This document shows, one piece after another, positions 36,740-47,010 of a DNA stretch of 64,000 bases (position 1 is the first letter of the stretch; every line of letters starts with the position of its first letter). The stretch covers positions 415,001-479,000 of the forward strand of contig NZ_CP106679.1 of the NCBI RefSeq assembly GCF_025502585.1, written 5' to 3'. The stretch comes from Reichenbachiella agarivorans. GTDB lineage: Bacteria > Bacteroidota > Bacteroidia > Cytophagales > Cyclobacteriaceae. A program made the translations under genes and the position numbers. Under the pieces are notes generated by a model, which saw nothing but the letters and a program-made list of their open reading frames with translations, was not told where the DNA came from and ran no database searches.

Positions 36740-37972
36740 ATGGCACAAGTAACATGTTCGTTTTGCGGCAGAAATAAGAAAGATGTGGATTTGATGATAT
36801 CAGGCATACACGCGCACATCTGTGACAAATGTATCAGTCAGGCTAATCAAATCCTGTCAGAAGAGTTGAAGACGAAAAATGACATTTCCTCTCCTAACTT
36901 TAATCTCATCAAACCAAAGGAGATGAAGGAACACTTGGATCAATATGTGATTGGACAAGATGAAGCCAAAAAAGTCATCTCTGTAGCGGTGTACAACCAC
37001 TACAAACGCCTGATGCAAGACAAGAAAGATGATGATATCACGATCGAAAAATCTAACATCATCATGGTCGGAGAAACGGGCACAGGTAAAACCTATTTGG
37101 CTCGATCATTAGCAAAAATCCTTCAAGTACCATTTTGTATCGCAGACGCTACGGTACTGACAGAAGCAGGCTATGTAGGTGAAGATGTAGAGAGCATCTT
37201 GACAAGACTCCTCCAAGCAGCTGATTATGATACCGAAGCAGCTGAAAGAGGCATTGTCTATATTGATGAGCTTGACAAAATCGCTAGAAAATCCGACAAC
37301 CCATCCATCACTAGAGATGTGAGTGGAGAAGGTGTACAACAAGCATTGCTCAAGCTGCTAGAAGGAACCTCAGTGAATGTACCCCCACAAGGAGGAAGAA
37401 AGCATCCAGATCAAAAAATGATCAATGTGAACACTGAAAATATACTATTCATCTGTGGAGGTGCCTTTGATGGCATCACAAGAAGCATCGCTTCTAGATT
37501 GAACACGAGACCACTTGGATTTAGTTCGGCATCCAAGGGAAAAGATTTGAGTGAACTGAACCAAGATAATTTGCTGCAATATGTAACTGCTCCTGACCTA
37601 AAATCATTCGGATTGATTCCCGAATTGATTGGTCGTCTCCCAGTGTTGACACATTTGGATCCATTGGATGGAGAAGCATTGAAAAGAATCTTGACTGAGC
37701 CAAAAAATGCCTTGGTAAAACAGTACACCAAGCTTTTTGAAATGGAAGGGATAGAAATAGATTTTAAGAAAAATGCCATCGACTACATCGTAGAAAAAGC
37801 ATTGGAATACAAACTAGGAGCAAGAGGACTTAGATCGATCTGCGAATCCATCGTCAACGATGCGATGTTTGAATTGCCATCAGACACTAAGACCAAAAAG
37901 CTTTCGATCACCAAAGCCTATGCAGAAGAGAAATTCGAAAAATCGAAATTCAATAAATTGAAAGTCGCTTAA
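36740..37972 (+). CDS. clpX: ATP-dependent Clp protease ATP-binding subunit ClpX
   Basis: 410 residues. N-terminal C4 zinc-binding domain with Cys6, Cys9, Cys28, Cys31, Walker A GETGTGKT, pore loop 1 [10 protein letters not shown], Walker [10 protein letters not shown], sensor region [11 protein letters not shown], pore-2 [11 protein letters not shown] and C-terminal [21 protein letters not shown]+ unfoldase that feeds ClpP. The last four codons and the TAA stop overlap the 8-bp target duplication (37968-37975) of an IS256-type element; the insertion left the stop codon intact. Its natural terminator appears to have been pushed 1.3 kb downstream. Confidence 0.98.
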   Translation: MAQVTCSFCGRNKKDVDLMISGIHAHICDKCISQANQILSEELKTKNDISSPNFNLIKPKEMKEHLDQYVIGQDEAKKVISVAVYNHYKRLMQDKKDDDITIEKSNIIMVGETGTGKTYLARSLAKILQVPFCIADATVLTEAGYVGEDVESILTRLLQAADYDTEAAERGIVYIDELDKIARKSDNPSITRDVSGEGVQQALLKLLEGTSVNVPPQGGRKHPDQKMINVNTENILFICGGAFDGITRSIASRLNTRPLGFSSASKGKDLSELNQDNLLQYVTAPDLKSFGLIPELIGRLPVLTHLDPLDGEALKRILTEPKNALVKQYTKLFEMEGIEIDFKKNAIDYIVEKALEYKLGARGLRSICESIVNDAMFELPSDTKTKKLSITKAYAEEKFEKSKFNKLKVA

Positions 37973-37975
37973 GAA
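37968..37975. repeat. Target site duplication of IS256-family element, left copy
   Basis: CTTAAGAA directly before the left end of the element, repeated at 39311-39318. It contains the clpX TAA stop. Confidence 0.9.
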
Positions 37976-38002
37976 GGTAGTATCTAAAAAACTGTGTAAG
38001 TG

Positions 38003-38037
38003 AGGTCTGGGGTATAAACTCAGACCTTATTTTTTTA
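38003..38037 (+). terminator. Hairpin inside left end of IS (read-in terminator)
   Basis: AGGTCTG (38003-38009) and CAGACCT (38021-38027) form a stem followed by TATTTTTTT. It lies between the IS end and the transposase start, so it would stop transcription coming from clpX and limit transposase expression. Confidence 0.75.
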
Positions 38038-38060
38038 TATTTAGATACACAGTTAATAAG

Positions 38061-39265
38061 ATGAAACCAGAAGATTTTATTGATGATGCCTTTCTTAAAC
38101 AGTTTAAGGATGGTAAGGAGTTTATGTCTTTTATGGATCAGATGTACAAGCGTGGAGTTGAGAAGATGCTCGAAGGAGAGCTTGACGCCCATTTGGGTTA
38201 TGAGAAGCATGATAAAGCAGAAAAACAGACTAACAATTCCAGAAATGGGTTTGGTAATAAATCTGTCAAAACTGAGCATGGGGAACTTAGTATCAAAGTG
38301 CCCAGAGATCGTGATGCCACCTTTGATCCTCAGATTTTACCCAAGCGAAGTAAGATGTCTGAGGGAGTAGAAAAGCTCGTAGTATCTCTCTATGCTAAGG
38401 GTATGTCCAATGCAGATATAGAAGAGCAGCTCCGGGAGTTGTATGACTTTAGGCTTCCTCCCTCGACTATATCTACGATCACTGCTAGAGTAACAGAGGA
38501 TGTGATCGCTTGGCAAAACCGACCATTAGATCCGCTCTACTTTATTGTTTGGATGGACGGTATTGTCTTTAAAGTGCGCGACAATAATAAAGTCATCAAC
38601 AAGACTATTTACCTAGCTGTAGGCCTTAATAAAGAGGGTAAGAAGGAGGTTTTGGGCCTTTGGTTGGGCAAGAATGAAAGTAGTTCTTTTTGGATGACAG
38701 TACTTACAGACTTACAAGCCAGAGGTGTAGAAGATATGCTCATCACCTGTACTGACAACCTCAATGGTTTTACGCAAACGATCAAATCAGTATTTCCTCA
38801 GTCCACCACTCAGGCCTGTGTGATACATCAGATTCGCAATGCAAGTAGGTATATGTGGTATGGAAAGATAAGAAGTTGTTCTCTGCCGACATGAAGCTCA
38901 TTTACACTGCTCCAACCAAGCAAATGGCTGAGCAAGAACTCCAAGTCTTTGAAGAAAAATGGGGAAGTAAATATCCTTATGCCGTCAAAAGTTGGAAAGT
39001 TAACTGGGATGAGCTCACCGTGTTTTTTGATTTCCCTTTGGAGATCCGAAAAATCATTTACACTACCAATTTGATAGAAAACCTCAACGGAAAAATAAGG
39101 AAGTACACTAAAAATAAGATGTCCTTCCCAACTGATGATGCTGTTAAAAAATCGGTATATCTAGCCCTAATGGAGGCTACTAAAAAATGGACAATGCCCG
39201 TCAGGCACTGGCCAATATTACTAAACCAATTTATGGCTATATTTGAAGAAAGGGTCAAAGTCTGA
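38061..39265 (+). pseudogene. IS256-family transposase, frameshifted
   Basis: Reads as an IS256 (Mutator-like DDE) transposase of about 400 residues once a 2-nt insertion is removed. The first frame runs 38061-38894 with MKPEDFIDDAFLKQFKDG, the GELDAHLGYEKHDK motif, catalytic Asp166 (VWMDGIVFKV) and Asp232 (ITCTDNLNGF), and [12 protein letters not shown]. After a duplicated AT at about 38851-38854 the frame changes, and the second frame (38855-39265) carries [18 protein letters not shown] and the catalytic Glu in NLIENLNG. The intact family text at the joint is of the form RYVxWKD, which deleting AT restores. So this copy is probably inactive unless frameshifting occurs. Confidence 0.93.
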
Positions 39266-39310
39266 CACCCTAACCCTAAATCTCATTTACACACTTTATT
39301 GGATACTGTC

Positions 39311-39318
39311 CTTAAGAA
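39311..39318. repeat. Target site duplication of IS256-family element, right copy
   Basis: CTTAAGAA, identical to 37968-37975, immediately after the right end of the element. Confidence 0.9.
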
Positions 39319-39337
39319 TCTTTAATAAAACTTAGAA

Positions 39338-39375
39338 ACAAAAAGAGCCTCTTCACATGAAGAGGCTCTTTTTGT
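39338..39375. terminator. Terminator, original clpX terminator and shared with convergent susD
   Basis: 17-bp stem ACAAAAAGAGCCTCTTC / GAAGAGGCTCTTTTTGT with an ACAT loop, symmetric enough to work in both directions. It lies just beyond the IS, 20 nt after the target duplication, so before insertion it would have followed clpX by about 25 nt. The SusD-like gene ends at 39441 on the opposite strand. Confidence 0.85.
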
Positions 39376-39440
39376 TTAACGTGTATATTATAATGGGCTT
39401 TCTGAATTGAATAATTAAGAAAACCCATTACATTATTACC

Positions 39441-40820
39441 TTATTTATCCCACCAAACAGGATCCAATAGATTACCATACACCTCAGCTACTGGATTGTA
39501 CAATCTCTCGTTTTGAGGAGTAATTAATCTTACAGGAATACCAGTTACTAAACCATCTGGATTAGGTGTCAAAACAGGAAAACCAGTTCTTCTCCAGTCT
39601 GAGTATGACTCAACTTGAATAAATAATGCTATCCATTTTTGATTCATTATTTTCTCCAAAGTTATAGTCGCTGCAGTTTCAGAAGCATAAACGCCTTCAT
39701 ATGCAACATCACTCGCCCCTGTAATCTTCAAAATAGAGGCACTTACTGCTTCATTATAAGCAGTAGCAGCATCAGAAGCATTAGATAATCTTAGTTGCGC
39801 TTCAGCTTCAATGAATTTAGACTCAACATAACTGACCAACGGAATCGGTGAATCTTCTGATGCGTAATAGTCTCCTACATAAGATGTCGCTAAAACATCC
39901 ACATCATCAAATGGTGTACCTGAATAACCACCATTTGCATCTTTAGATAACAATACCGGCAATCTTGGATCACTGCTAGCTGTTAGTACGTCTACAAACG
40001 TTTCACAAACTCTCATGTATGAAGGACGACTAGCTTCATAATCATTCCACTGATTAAGAGCTGTTCCCCCAGCAAAAATCATATTACAATCATCAGTTTC
40101 AGTCATATTCGCACTTGTAATATAACTTAATGCATCCGTTGCAGACCCAGTTGGATCAATTGCGCTCAACCTATTGGCATATCTTGCCTTTAACACGTAA
40201 GCAGTAGAAATCCATTTCGCTACATCTCCTTCGAAGATAAAATCATCCGTAGTAGGAAACAGTGAATTAGACGATGCAGGACTCTGCAAATCTGTAATTG
40301 CCTCAGACAATAAAGTTTGAATCTTACCAAGTACAACTTCCTGCGACTCATACGCTGGTTGCAATATACCTACACCAGCTTCATCAAATGGAATATTACC
40401 CCAAAGATCAGTAGCCAAACCAAAGTTAAGAGCTAAAAGCACTTTTGATATGCCTGCATACCAAGGGTTTTCATCTCCATATAGTGAAATCAACGCATTT
40501 CCATCTGAAATAGCTCCTGCATAAATTGTATTCCACTCATTTTCATTGGTCAACTCAGTAATGTTGTATTGAGCAATTTCAATAGATTGAGAACCAGCAC
40601 TTGTACCCGCCATTTGCTGAGTCATTACACTAGACTGTCTGGCCAATTGACCGCCATATGACGCAAAAGTTGCAATTTCAATACTGGACAACATCAAAGC
40701 AGGTGTAGCACTCGAAGGATTATTTGGACTTGCTATATAATCCTCAAAATAACTATCACAGCCCGTGCCGCCGATAGACAAGGTCAAAATAAGACCTAAT
40801 ATTTTATATATACTTTTCAT
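39441..40820 (-). CDS. SusD-like lipoprotein (SusD_2-type)
   Basis: 459 residues. Lipobox GGTGC (Cys21). Shorter than the first SusD and of the SusD-like_2 type: DSYFEDYIASPNNPSSATPALMLSS at the start, MAGTSAGSQS, WGNIPFDEAGVG, and a C-terminal IMNQKWIALFIQVESYSDWRRTGFP, the phrase that corresponds to the RRxE/FDLRRW region of the family. Ligand unknown. It begins 18 nt after the susC stop and is followed by a terminator shared with the clpX/IS region. No glycosidase or peptidase genes are adjacent, so the pair might serve peptide or other substrate uptake. Confidence 0.93.
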   Translation of the reverse strand: MKSIYKILGLILTLSIGGTGCDSYFEDYIASPNNPSSATPALMLSSIEIATFASYGGQLARQSSVMTQQMAGTSAGSQSIEIAQYNITELTNENEWNTIYAGAISDGNALISLYGDENPWYAGISKVLLALNFGLATDLWGNIPFDEAGVGILQPAYESQEVVLGKIQTLLSEAITDLQSPASSNSLFPTTDDFIFEGDVAKWISTAYVLKARYANRLSAIDPTGSATDALSYITSANMTETDDCNMIFAGGTALNQWNDYEASRPSYMRVCETFVDVLTASSDPRLPVLLSKDANGGYSGTPFDDVDVLATSYVGDYYASEDSPIPLVSYVESKFIEAEAQLRLSNASDAATAYNEAVSASILKITGASDVAYEGVYASETAATITLEKIMNQKWIALFIQVESYSDWRRTGFPVLTPNPDGLVTGIPVRLITPQNERLYNPVAEVYGNLLDPVWWDK

Positions 40821-40838
40821 TTCTAATTCGATTTAAAT

Positions 40839-43800
40839 TTAGAATCCTAACGATAAGGTAAACAAGTATGATTTAGATCCAGGGTTATTAAAATAATCTA
40901 ACCCGTTGATATTAGATCCTGCACCTGTAAGACTACTTTCTGGATCTACACCCTTGTAATTCGTATCCAAGAACAAGTTTCTCCCTGCTGCGGTCAACTT
41001 AAGATAATTCACTCCTAGTTTAGAATCTTTGAGGTCGAATGTATATGAAAGAGACATATCTCTTACTCTGAACCAATTCACTTCCTCCACAAATTCTTCA
41101 GCAGCTCCTCCTGCATCCCCCACTACAAATCTATAATAGGTATTAGCTGTAATCTCGGTGGCGTTAGTCTGACCTGACACATCAACACCATCAACAACAG
41201 TACCAGGGGCGTAAACTCCCTCCACTAAGTAATTTCGCTCTCTGTCTTCAGACTCAGCAGTACCACCATATTGATTAATTCTAGCATATGTACCATTCCA
41301 TATCGACCCCCCTCTTCTAATATCAAGCAAGAAAGAAAAAGACAGGTTTTTATATGTAATTGTATTCCTAATACCTGCCAACCAATCTGGAAGTGGATTC
41401 CCTACGTTTCCAGACTCAGGGCTAATAATTGGTCTACCATTCGCTCCAATCAACTTATTACCTGCATCATCACGTTCCCATTTGGTACCATAGAATACAC
41501 CTAGAGGCTCACCAACTATTGCAAATGAACCAATTGAGGCAAATGCTGATTCAATAGAGACCTCTTCTACACCTTCAGCTAGTTTGGTTACTTCACTGAT
41601 ATTTTTCGACCAGTTTAAGCCAATTGTCCAATCAAAATCATTTGTACGAATTGGATTGATACCAAGTGCAATTTCATGCCCCTTATTCACCAATTCACCA
41701 GCATTGGTATAAGAACTAGTATAACCACTAGACCCAGGAAGTGGTAAATACATAAGTAAATCCTTTGAAGTCTGATTGTAATAAGTATAATCAATTTCAA
41801 ACAAACCATCCATGAAGATCAAATTCAAACCAACTTCATTTCCAACTTGTATTTCTGGCTTCAGATCACTGCTAAATAAAGCGTCTGATTGAGAGAAAGC
41901 ACTTACTCCATTATACGGAACAGATAATCCGTTTGTAAAACCATCTGTGAAAGTAGGTGATGAATACAAAGGTCTTGTAGCATAAGCCACAGGGCTAATA
42001 CCAACTTGAGCATAACTGTAACGTACTTTACCGAAAGTAAACCAATCTGGTTTAGGAAATAACTCAGTAAATACTACGCTTGCACTTGCTGATGGATAAA
42101 AGAAACTATTGTTCTCCAGTTCAAATGTTGAAGACCACTCATTTCTCCCAGTTAAACTTAAATAAAACCAATTGCCATAATCAAAGCTAAGTTCACCAAA
42201 AAGCGCTTGAGATCTAATTTCACTTTCAGATTGTGAAGCATATAGATCGCTGGTATTATTCAAATTATAAAAATTAGGTATAGTCATCATCCTACCCCTA
42301 GCAAATACGTTATCTGAAGTTCCTATTCTGAAGTTATGACCTAATCGTGCATTCACAGTCAACTTTTCTCCTACTTTACCTCTATAACTTAAGATACCGT
42401 CGCCATATAATTCAGTGGAGCCAATTCTATTTTCATTGATTTGACCTAGCCCTCCAAAATCATCTCCTTGAGAAGAAATTGCAAAGACACTCTTCCTGTT
42501 GTCACTATACACATCTGACCCTAATCTGTAAGTAAAATTGAAATTATCACTTATTTTGTAATCAAGATATATATTCCCTAAGAATCTATTTACATCACTA
42601 GTGAACGGGTTCTCATATGCTGTGTAAAATGGATTATCATATACACCAAAATATGTGTTCTGAAAACCAGCGTCATTGATATAGTTTCTTGAATCATAAT
42701 TGATAGGCATCCTTAACAAGCCCAACATGATACCTGCAAGGTTAGAACCATTTTGTGGTGCAATCTGCGAACTATGAATATAGTTTGCTGTACCTCCTAC
42801 TTTTACATTTTTGCTCAAATAAGTATCTAGTGTCAATCTAGCAGTTGTTCTATCAAATTCTGAATTAGGTATCATACCACTTTGTCTCAAATCACTTACC
42901 GAAAGACGTACACTAGTGTTTTCATTGCCACCAGTCACTTCTATACTGTTCGTATATGAAACCCCAGTTTCAAAAAAGTTGTCATTGTTGTCATATATCA
43001 CATCACCTGGACCTGCTTCTGGCCCCCAAGACAACTGAGTACCTAGTGCAACATCATCGGCAGTAAAAAACAAACCGTCAGGCCCTGGATCTCCCAATGG
43101 AAGTGCTACACCATTATTTCCAGCTATGTATTTATCATTCATTTCAGGTAATTTATTGACCTGAGTAAACTCTACGCCTGTAGACACCTTTACTCCAAGT
43201 CCTTTCTCTCCCTTTCCACGCTTGGTAGTATAAATTATAGCTCCATTTCCAGCACGCTCTCCATACAAAGCTGCAGCCGCTGGTCCCTTAAGAATGGTAA
43301 CAGATTCAATATCAGCTGGGTTAATATCCACTGCTCTGTTAGAGTTGTTTACACCTTGCAAATTTTCATTAAAAGGATAATCTCTAGGAGATGACTGTGT
43401 TGTGGAGTTATCAATTGGAATACCATCCACAATTATCAATGGCTGAGTAGCACCAGTCAAAGTAGCGGCACCTCTCAATAACACCTTGCTAGAAGCACCT
43501 GGTGTACCTGCAGAACTTGTGACCTGAACCCCAGGAGCCTTAGCTGCAAGAGACTGAATAATATCATCCTCACCAGATCTCACAAGATCGTCATTGTCCA
43601 AACTACTAACAGCATATCCCAAAGATCGTTTTTCTCTTGAAATACCTAATGCCGTTACAACTACCTCTGTCAATTGCTTGGCATCAGAAGCCATGGCTAC
43701 ATCAACTACTGATCTAGAACCTATCTCAACTTCTTGAGCTGCCATGCCTACGAATGTAAATACCAAAGTACCTCCATCTGATGGCACGCTTAATTTCCAA

Positions 43801-43976
43801 TTTCCGTCAATGTCGGAAGTTGTACCAGTTGTTGTTCCCTTGAGTATAATGTTAGCTCCAGGGATTGATTCGCCTGTGTCATCGGTTACCTTACCAGACA
43901 CGGTACGATCTTGTGCCCACGACTCTGTCACGAGTGCAGACAACAACATGAAACAAATAAGTAGAATCCTCTTCAT
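40839..43976 (-). CDS. SusC/RagA-family TonB-linked outer-membrane transporter (second pair)
   Basis: 1045 residues from the ATG at 43976, which begins a clean signal peptide MKRILLICFMLLSALVTESWAQ; the open frame extends 19 codons upstream but those residues would precede the signal peptide. CarboxypepD_reg-like domain (DRTVSGKVTDDTGESIPGANI), LTEVVVTALGISREKRSLGYA, plug with LIIVDGIPID and VTILKGPAAAALYGERAGNGAI, and a barrel ending LFTLSLGF. The GISREKRSLGYAV phrase is common in SusC proteins that pair with SusD_2-type partners. It imports a ligand captured by that SusD. No regulator or enzyme is adjacent. A -7-like box TATGTTTG is about 50 nt upstream. Confidence 0.96.
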   Translation of the reverse strand: MKRILLICFMLLSALVTESWAQDRTVSGKVTDDTGESIPGANIILKGTTTGTTSDIDGNWKLSVPSDGGTLVFTFVGMAAQEVEIGSRSVVDVAMASDAKQLTEVVVTALGISREKRSLGYAVSSLDNDDLVRSGEDDIIQSLAAKAPGVQVTSSAGTPGASSKVLLRGAATLTGATQPLIIVDGIPIDNSTTQSSPRDYPFNENLQGVNNSNRAVDINPADIESVTILKGPAAAALYGERAGNGAIIYTTKRGKGEKGLGVKVSTGVEFTQVNKLPEMNDKYIAGNNGVALPLGDPGPDGLFFTADDVALGTQLSWGPEAGPGDVIYDNNDNFFETGVSYTNSIEVTGGNENTSVRLSVSDLRQSGMIPNSEFDRTTARLTLDTYLSKNVKVGGTANYIHSSQIAPQNGSNLAGIMLGLLRMPINYDSRNYINDAGFQNTYFGVYDNPFYTAYENPFTSDVNRFLGNIYLDYKISDNFNFTYRLGSDVYSDNRKSVFAISSQGDDFGGLGQINENRIGSTELYGDGILSYRGKVGEKLTVNARLGHNFRIGTSDNVFARGRMMTIPNFYNLNNTSDLYASQSESEIRSQALFGELSFDYGNWFYLSLTGRNEWSSTFELENNSFFYPSASASVVFTELFPKPDWFTFGKVRYSYAQVGISPVAYATRPLYSSPTFTDGFTNGLSVPYNGVSAFSQSDALFSSDLKPEIQVGNEVGLNLIFMDGLFEIDYTYYNQTSKDLLMYLPLPGSSGYTSSYTNAGELVNKGHEIALGINPIRTNDFDWTIGLNWSKNISEVTKLAEGVEEVSIESAFASIGSFAIVGEPLGVFYGTKWERDDAGNKLIGANGRPIISPESGNVGNPLPDWLAGIRNTITYKNLSFSFLLDIRRGGSIWNGTYARINQYGGTAESEDRERNYLVEGVYAPGTVVDGVDVSGQTNATEITANTYYRFVVGDAGGAAEEFVEEVNWFRVRDMSLSYTFDLKDSKLGVNYLKLTAAGRNLFLDTNYKGVDPESSLTGAGSNINGLDYFNNPGSKSYLFTLSLGF

Positions 43977-44026
43977 ATCGTATGTTTTAATTGTTAAAAA
44001 ATGTTTAATAGTATGTTTTCTGAATC

Positions 44027-44034
44027 CAAACATA
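44027..44034 (-). promoter_or_regulatory. -7-like box upstream of second susC
   Basis: Minus-strand TATGTTTG matches TAnnTTTG; no convincing -33 TTG lies at the usual distance, so this is tentative. Confidence 0.4.
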
Positions 44035-44232
44035 TGGGTTTTCGTTTACTTTCACTAGTCTATACTAACAATTATTAGTTGGTGCGCATACTGTTTTTTT
44101 GCAGTATTTTAACTGTACGTAGAATCTTGTACTTAAAAGAGGTACATAACCCGAATAATCTACTTAATAAGTACCACATTACTGAATTATTAAATTAATC
44201 TTTGGAAACAACTACGTACTCCTACACTACTA

Positions 44233-46170
44233 CTATTGTCCTATTTCAAGTACCAAAAACTCAATTCGTCGGTTTTTTGACATATCATTTGAGTCATTTT
44301 CAATTGTAAGAGGCTGACTTTCCCCATAACCTTTATAACTCAACTGGGTTGATCTGACTCCTTTATTTATTAGAAAATCATATACTGTCTTGGCGCGCTG
44401 TGTCGAGAGCTTCATGTTATAATTTTCCGATCCCTGTTGGTCACTGTGCCCAGCAATTTCCATCCTCACTTTAGGGTTGTTCTTTAGAAAGTAATAAACC
44501 ACTCTCAACTCTGAAATAGACTCTGGTTTGAGATTAAAATCATCATGATCGAAGAAAATATTCCCTAATCTACTAGATGCACCCACTTTTATTGGTTGCA
44601 TTTCGATGTTGAGCAGATTCTGATCAAAAGACTTGAGTTCGTTCAAAGTGAACGAAAAATCCATAAACATGTACCCCTCACATGTCACATACACCCCGTA
44701 CCTGTACCCCTCTGTCAACACTAAGGTGTACTCTCCATTGGAGGCATCAGATTCAAGTTGTGAAAAATAATTTTCATCCGAAAGCTTATATACTTGAATC
44801 TTAGAAGCTAACGGGCGTTTGCTTTCTTTATCAACCACTGTCCCCTTCAAATACGCACTTTGACGAGTAACTTGAAAAGAATCGGGTAAATCAAAAGCAT
44901 ACAATTTGCTTTGAAAACCCCGCTTGGTCTCCTTCTCTATCGTGTACACGCCCGTCTTGCCGTCTGATGCTATATACAAAGAAACTTGATCATTCGCATC
45001 ATTGAGAGGATATCCCAAATTGATTGGTACTTTCCAAAGAGAGTCTCTCTCAATTTCACTCATATATATATCCAATCCCCCCATTCCTTCCAGTCCATTG
45101 GAAGCAAAATAGATTGTTTCTCCATTGGCGTGTAAAAAAGGGCTTATTTCGTCCTTAGCCGTATTGATCCTTTTTCCTAGATTAAAAGCAGGCTGCCATT
45201 CTCCATTCCTATCCTTAGTCGATATCCAAAGATCCTTTCCACCCTGACCTCCACGACGATTGGACACAAAAAGAATGGTTCGACCATCAGCAGAGAGAGA
45301 GGGTTGTGCCTCCCATGCGGCCGAATTGATGTTTTTCCCGATATTCATGGGCTTGCTCCATACATCTCCTACCTTTTGTGCTGTATAAATATCACAACTA
45401 CCGTACCCTCCTCGTCCATCACAGGATGTAAACACAAGTGTACGACCATCTGCAGAAACAGAAGCTGCCCCCTCATTGCCATCTGAGTTAATATTTCCAG
45501 AAATAGACTGTGGAATGGTCCAACCACCCGTCATACTATCTAGATCACAGTAATAGATATCCTCGTCATCTGAATTATTCAAACCTACCCTTCTCGTAAA
45601 ATAGATCCGCTGATTATCCACAGACAAAGCTGGGAAGTACTGTAGTTGAAATGAGTTAACATGAGCAGGTAACTCTTGGATATTGTAGTCAAAAGGATGC
45701 TCTATCGCCTTCATCGCAAAACGACAATTAAAGATAAGTGACTTGGACAATTTTTCTTTTTCAGGATCATCAGGAACGGTTCTAAGATAATGCTCCAAAT
45801 ATGCTGCTGCGCTATCATACACTGACTGTCTATAAAACTGCTCTCCAATTGCCTGGTATGCATACTTCGACTTCTTGTAATCAGGATCAATCTGAATGGC
45901 CTTTTTGAAATATACAAATGATAGACTATCCCAACCCAATCTCGCACTGGCACTCCCCAAGGCCAACCATACTTCAATAAAATCTGGATCACGTTTGACA
46001 GCATCCTTGAGTGGCTCCATGGCCTCTCTGAACTGTGCACGTTTGAGTAGCTGTCGCGCCTCTTCATAGTCATTGAGAGCTCGCTTATCCTTCGTGTGAT
46101 AGGAGGTGTATTGACTATATGTCAGGGGGATGGACATAAAAAGAAATACTGGTAGAAGCAAAATCCGCAT
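44233..46170 (-). CDS. OmpA-family protein with TPR, PD40 propeller and peptidoglycan-binding domain
   Basis: 645 residues from the ATG at 46170, chosen because MRILLLPVFLFMSIPLTYSQ is a good signal peptide; the open frame extends seven codons further. TPR-like repeats (about 30-130; AREAMEPLKDAVKRDPDFIEVWLALGSA-like segments), a PD40/WD40-like propeller (about 180-415; repeated SADGRTLVFTS, SLSADGRTILFVSNR, GGLDIYMSE), a carboxypeptidase-regulatory-like domain (about 420-505; YLKGTVVDKESKRPLASKI), and a C-terminal OmpA domain (about 525-645; IFFDHDDFNLKPES, IAGHSDQQGSENYNMKLSTQRA, GYGESQP) that binds peptidoglycan. This architecture is seen in envelope proteins linked to gliding/T9SS complexes of the phylum (PorE-like), but no such genes are adjacent. 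Confidence 0.92.
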   Translation of the reverse strand: MRILLLPVFLFMSIPLTYSQYTSYHTKDKRALNDYEEARQLLKRAQFREAMEPLKDAVKRDPDFIEVWLALGSASARLGWDSLSFVYFKKAIQIDPDYKKSKYAYQAIGEQFYRQSVYDSAAAYLEHYLRTVPDDPEKEKLSKSLIFNCRFAMKAIEHPFDYNIQELPAHVNSFQLQYFPALSVDNQRIYFTRRVGLNNSDDEDIYYCDLDSMTGGWTIPQSISGNINSDGNEGAASVSADGRTLVFTSCDGRGGYGSCDIYTAQKVGDVWSKPMNIGKNINSAAWEAQPSLSADGRTILFVSNRRGGQGGKDLWISTKDRNGEWQPAFNLGKRINTAKDEISPFLHANGETIYFASNGLEGMGGLDIYMSEIERDSLWKVPINLGYPLNDANDQVSLYIASDGKTGVYTIEKETKRGFQSKLYAFDLPDSFQVTRQSAYLKGTVVDKESKRPLASKIQVYKLSDENYFSQLESDASNGEYTLVLTEGYRYGVYVTCEGYMFMDFSFTLNELKSFDQNLLNIEMQPIKVGASSRLGNIFFDHDDFNLKPESISELRVVYYFLKNNPKVRMEIAGHSDQQGSENYNMKLSTQRAKTVYDFLINKGVRSTQLSYKGYGESQPLTIENDSNDMSKNRRIEFLVLEIGQ

Positions 46171-46387
46171 AACAATAGATAATAAAATCAACCTGACCTA
46201 TTACGTTCAGGTGTAAATACTGATGGTTCTAGATTGGCACAAAGGCATTATACGTGCCATTCAATGGTTGAAAATGTTTTGACATAAAATGACAATCATC
46301 TTAATTTTGACTATTTGCCACGTCATATCAACACTGGATTTTGAATCCAAAACTTAGAATAAAGTAAATGATTATCAGACGAAATCC

Positions 46388-47008
46388 TTAGGGTATGTTG
46401 AGATATTTGTGTGTTTGCAAAGAAATATTCCATTCTGGGTGTGCTTTTGCATAGTCGATGATTTGTGGGGTCATCTTTTCTGCCTTAGACCACTCAGGTT
46501 GCAAATATAGCTTGCACTGTTTGGGAACTAAACTTCTATGTTGCTCTGCAAATTCAAAATCTGACTGATTGAATACGATGGCTTTGAGCTCACTGGCATG
46601 AGCATAAATGGAAGTATCTGGTGTTTTGAACTTCTTAGGAGAAAAGCACACCCAATCCCAAACTCCCGTCACTGGATAAGCTCCTGAAGTCTCAATATTG
46701 AGCTGATAATTATGTCCCTTTAAAACAGTAGTCAACTCTTTCATGTCATACATGAGTGGTTCGCCACCCGTGATGACGATCATTCGACAAGGATACTCCT
46801 TTATTTGATCTATGATCTCGTCCACTGTAAAAAACGGATGATCTGCTTCGTTCCATGATTCTTTGACATCACACCAGACACAGCCCACGTCACAGCCTCC
46901 CAAACGGATGAAAATCGCGGGTGTACCCGCATAGTAGCCTTCCCCTTGAATAGAGTAGAATATCTCCATGATGGGGAGTTTGTTTGCTATTTTGGGAACG
47001 AAAGCCAA
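46388..47008 (-). CDS. queE: 7-carboxy-7-deazaguanine synthase
   Basis: 206 residues. Radical SAM cluster motif Cys39-x3-Cys43-x2-Cys46 (GGCDVGCVWCDVK), preceded by the substrate-binding signature EIFYSIQGEGYYAGTPAIFIRL. ITGGEPLMYD is the SAM-binding GGEP motif. It converts 6-carboxy-tetrahydropterin to 7-carboxy-7-deazaguanine for queuosine tRNA modification. It starts 2 nt after the folD stop and is the last gene of lepA-folD-queE. Other queuosine genes are not in the window. Confidence 0.96.
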   Translation of the reverse strand: MAFVPKIANKLPIMEIFYSIQGEGYYAGTPAIFIRLGGCDVGCVWCDVKESWNEADHPFFTVDEIIDQIKEYPCRMIVITGGEPLMYDMKELTTVLKGHNYQLNIETSGAYPVTGVWDWVCFSPKKFKTPDTSIYAHASELKAIVFNQSDFEFAEQHRSLVPKQCKLYLQPEWSKAEKMTPQIIDYAKAHPEWNISLQTHKYLNIP

Positions 47009-47010
47009 AA

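Larger units (their letters stand above)
37976..39310 (+). mobile_element. IS256-family insertion sequence, 1335 bp, inactivated
   Basis: Bounded by imperfect ~30-bp inverted repeats, 37976-38005 and 39281-39310, agreeing at about 23 of 30 positions by hand (shared core AGTATC, TGTGTAA, TGAG). Flanked by 8-bp direct repeats CTTAAGAA. It holds one transposase gene that is frameshifted. Insertion is in the same orientation as clpX and exactly at its stop codon. Confidence 0.92.

Noticed and set aside
38855-39265. Second independent transposase gene
   Set aside because: It is the 3' part of the frameshifted IS256 transposase, not a separate gene.
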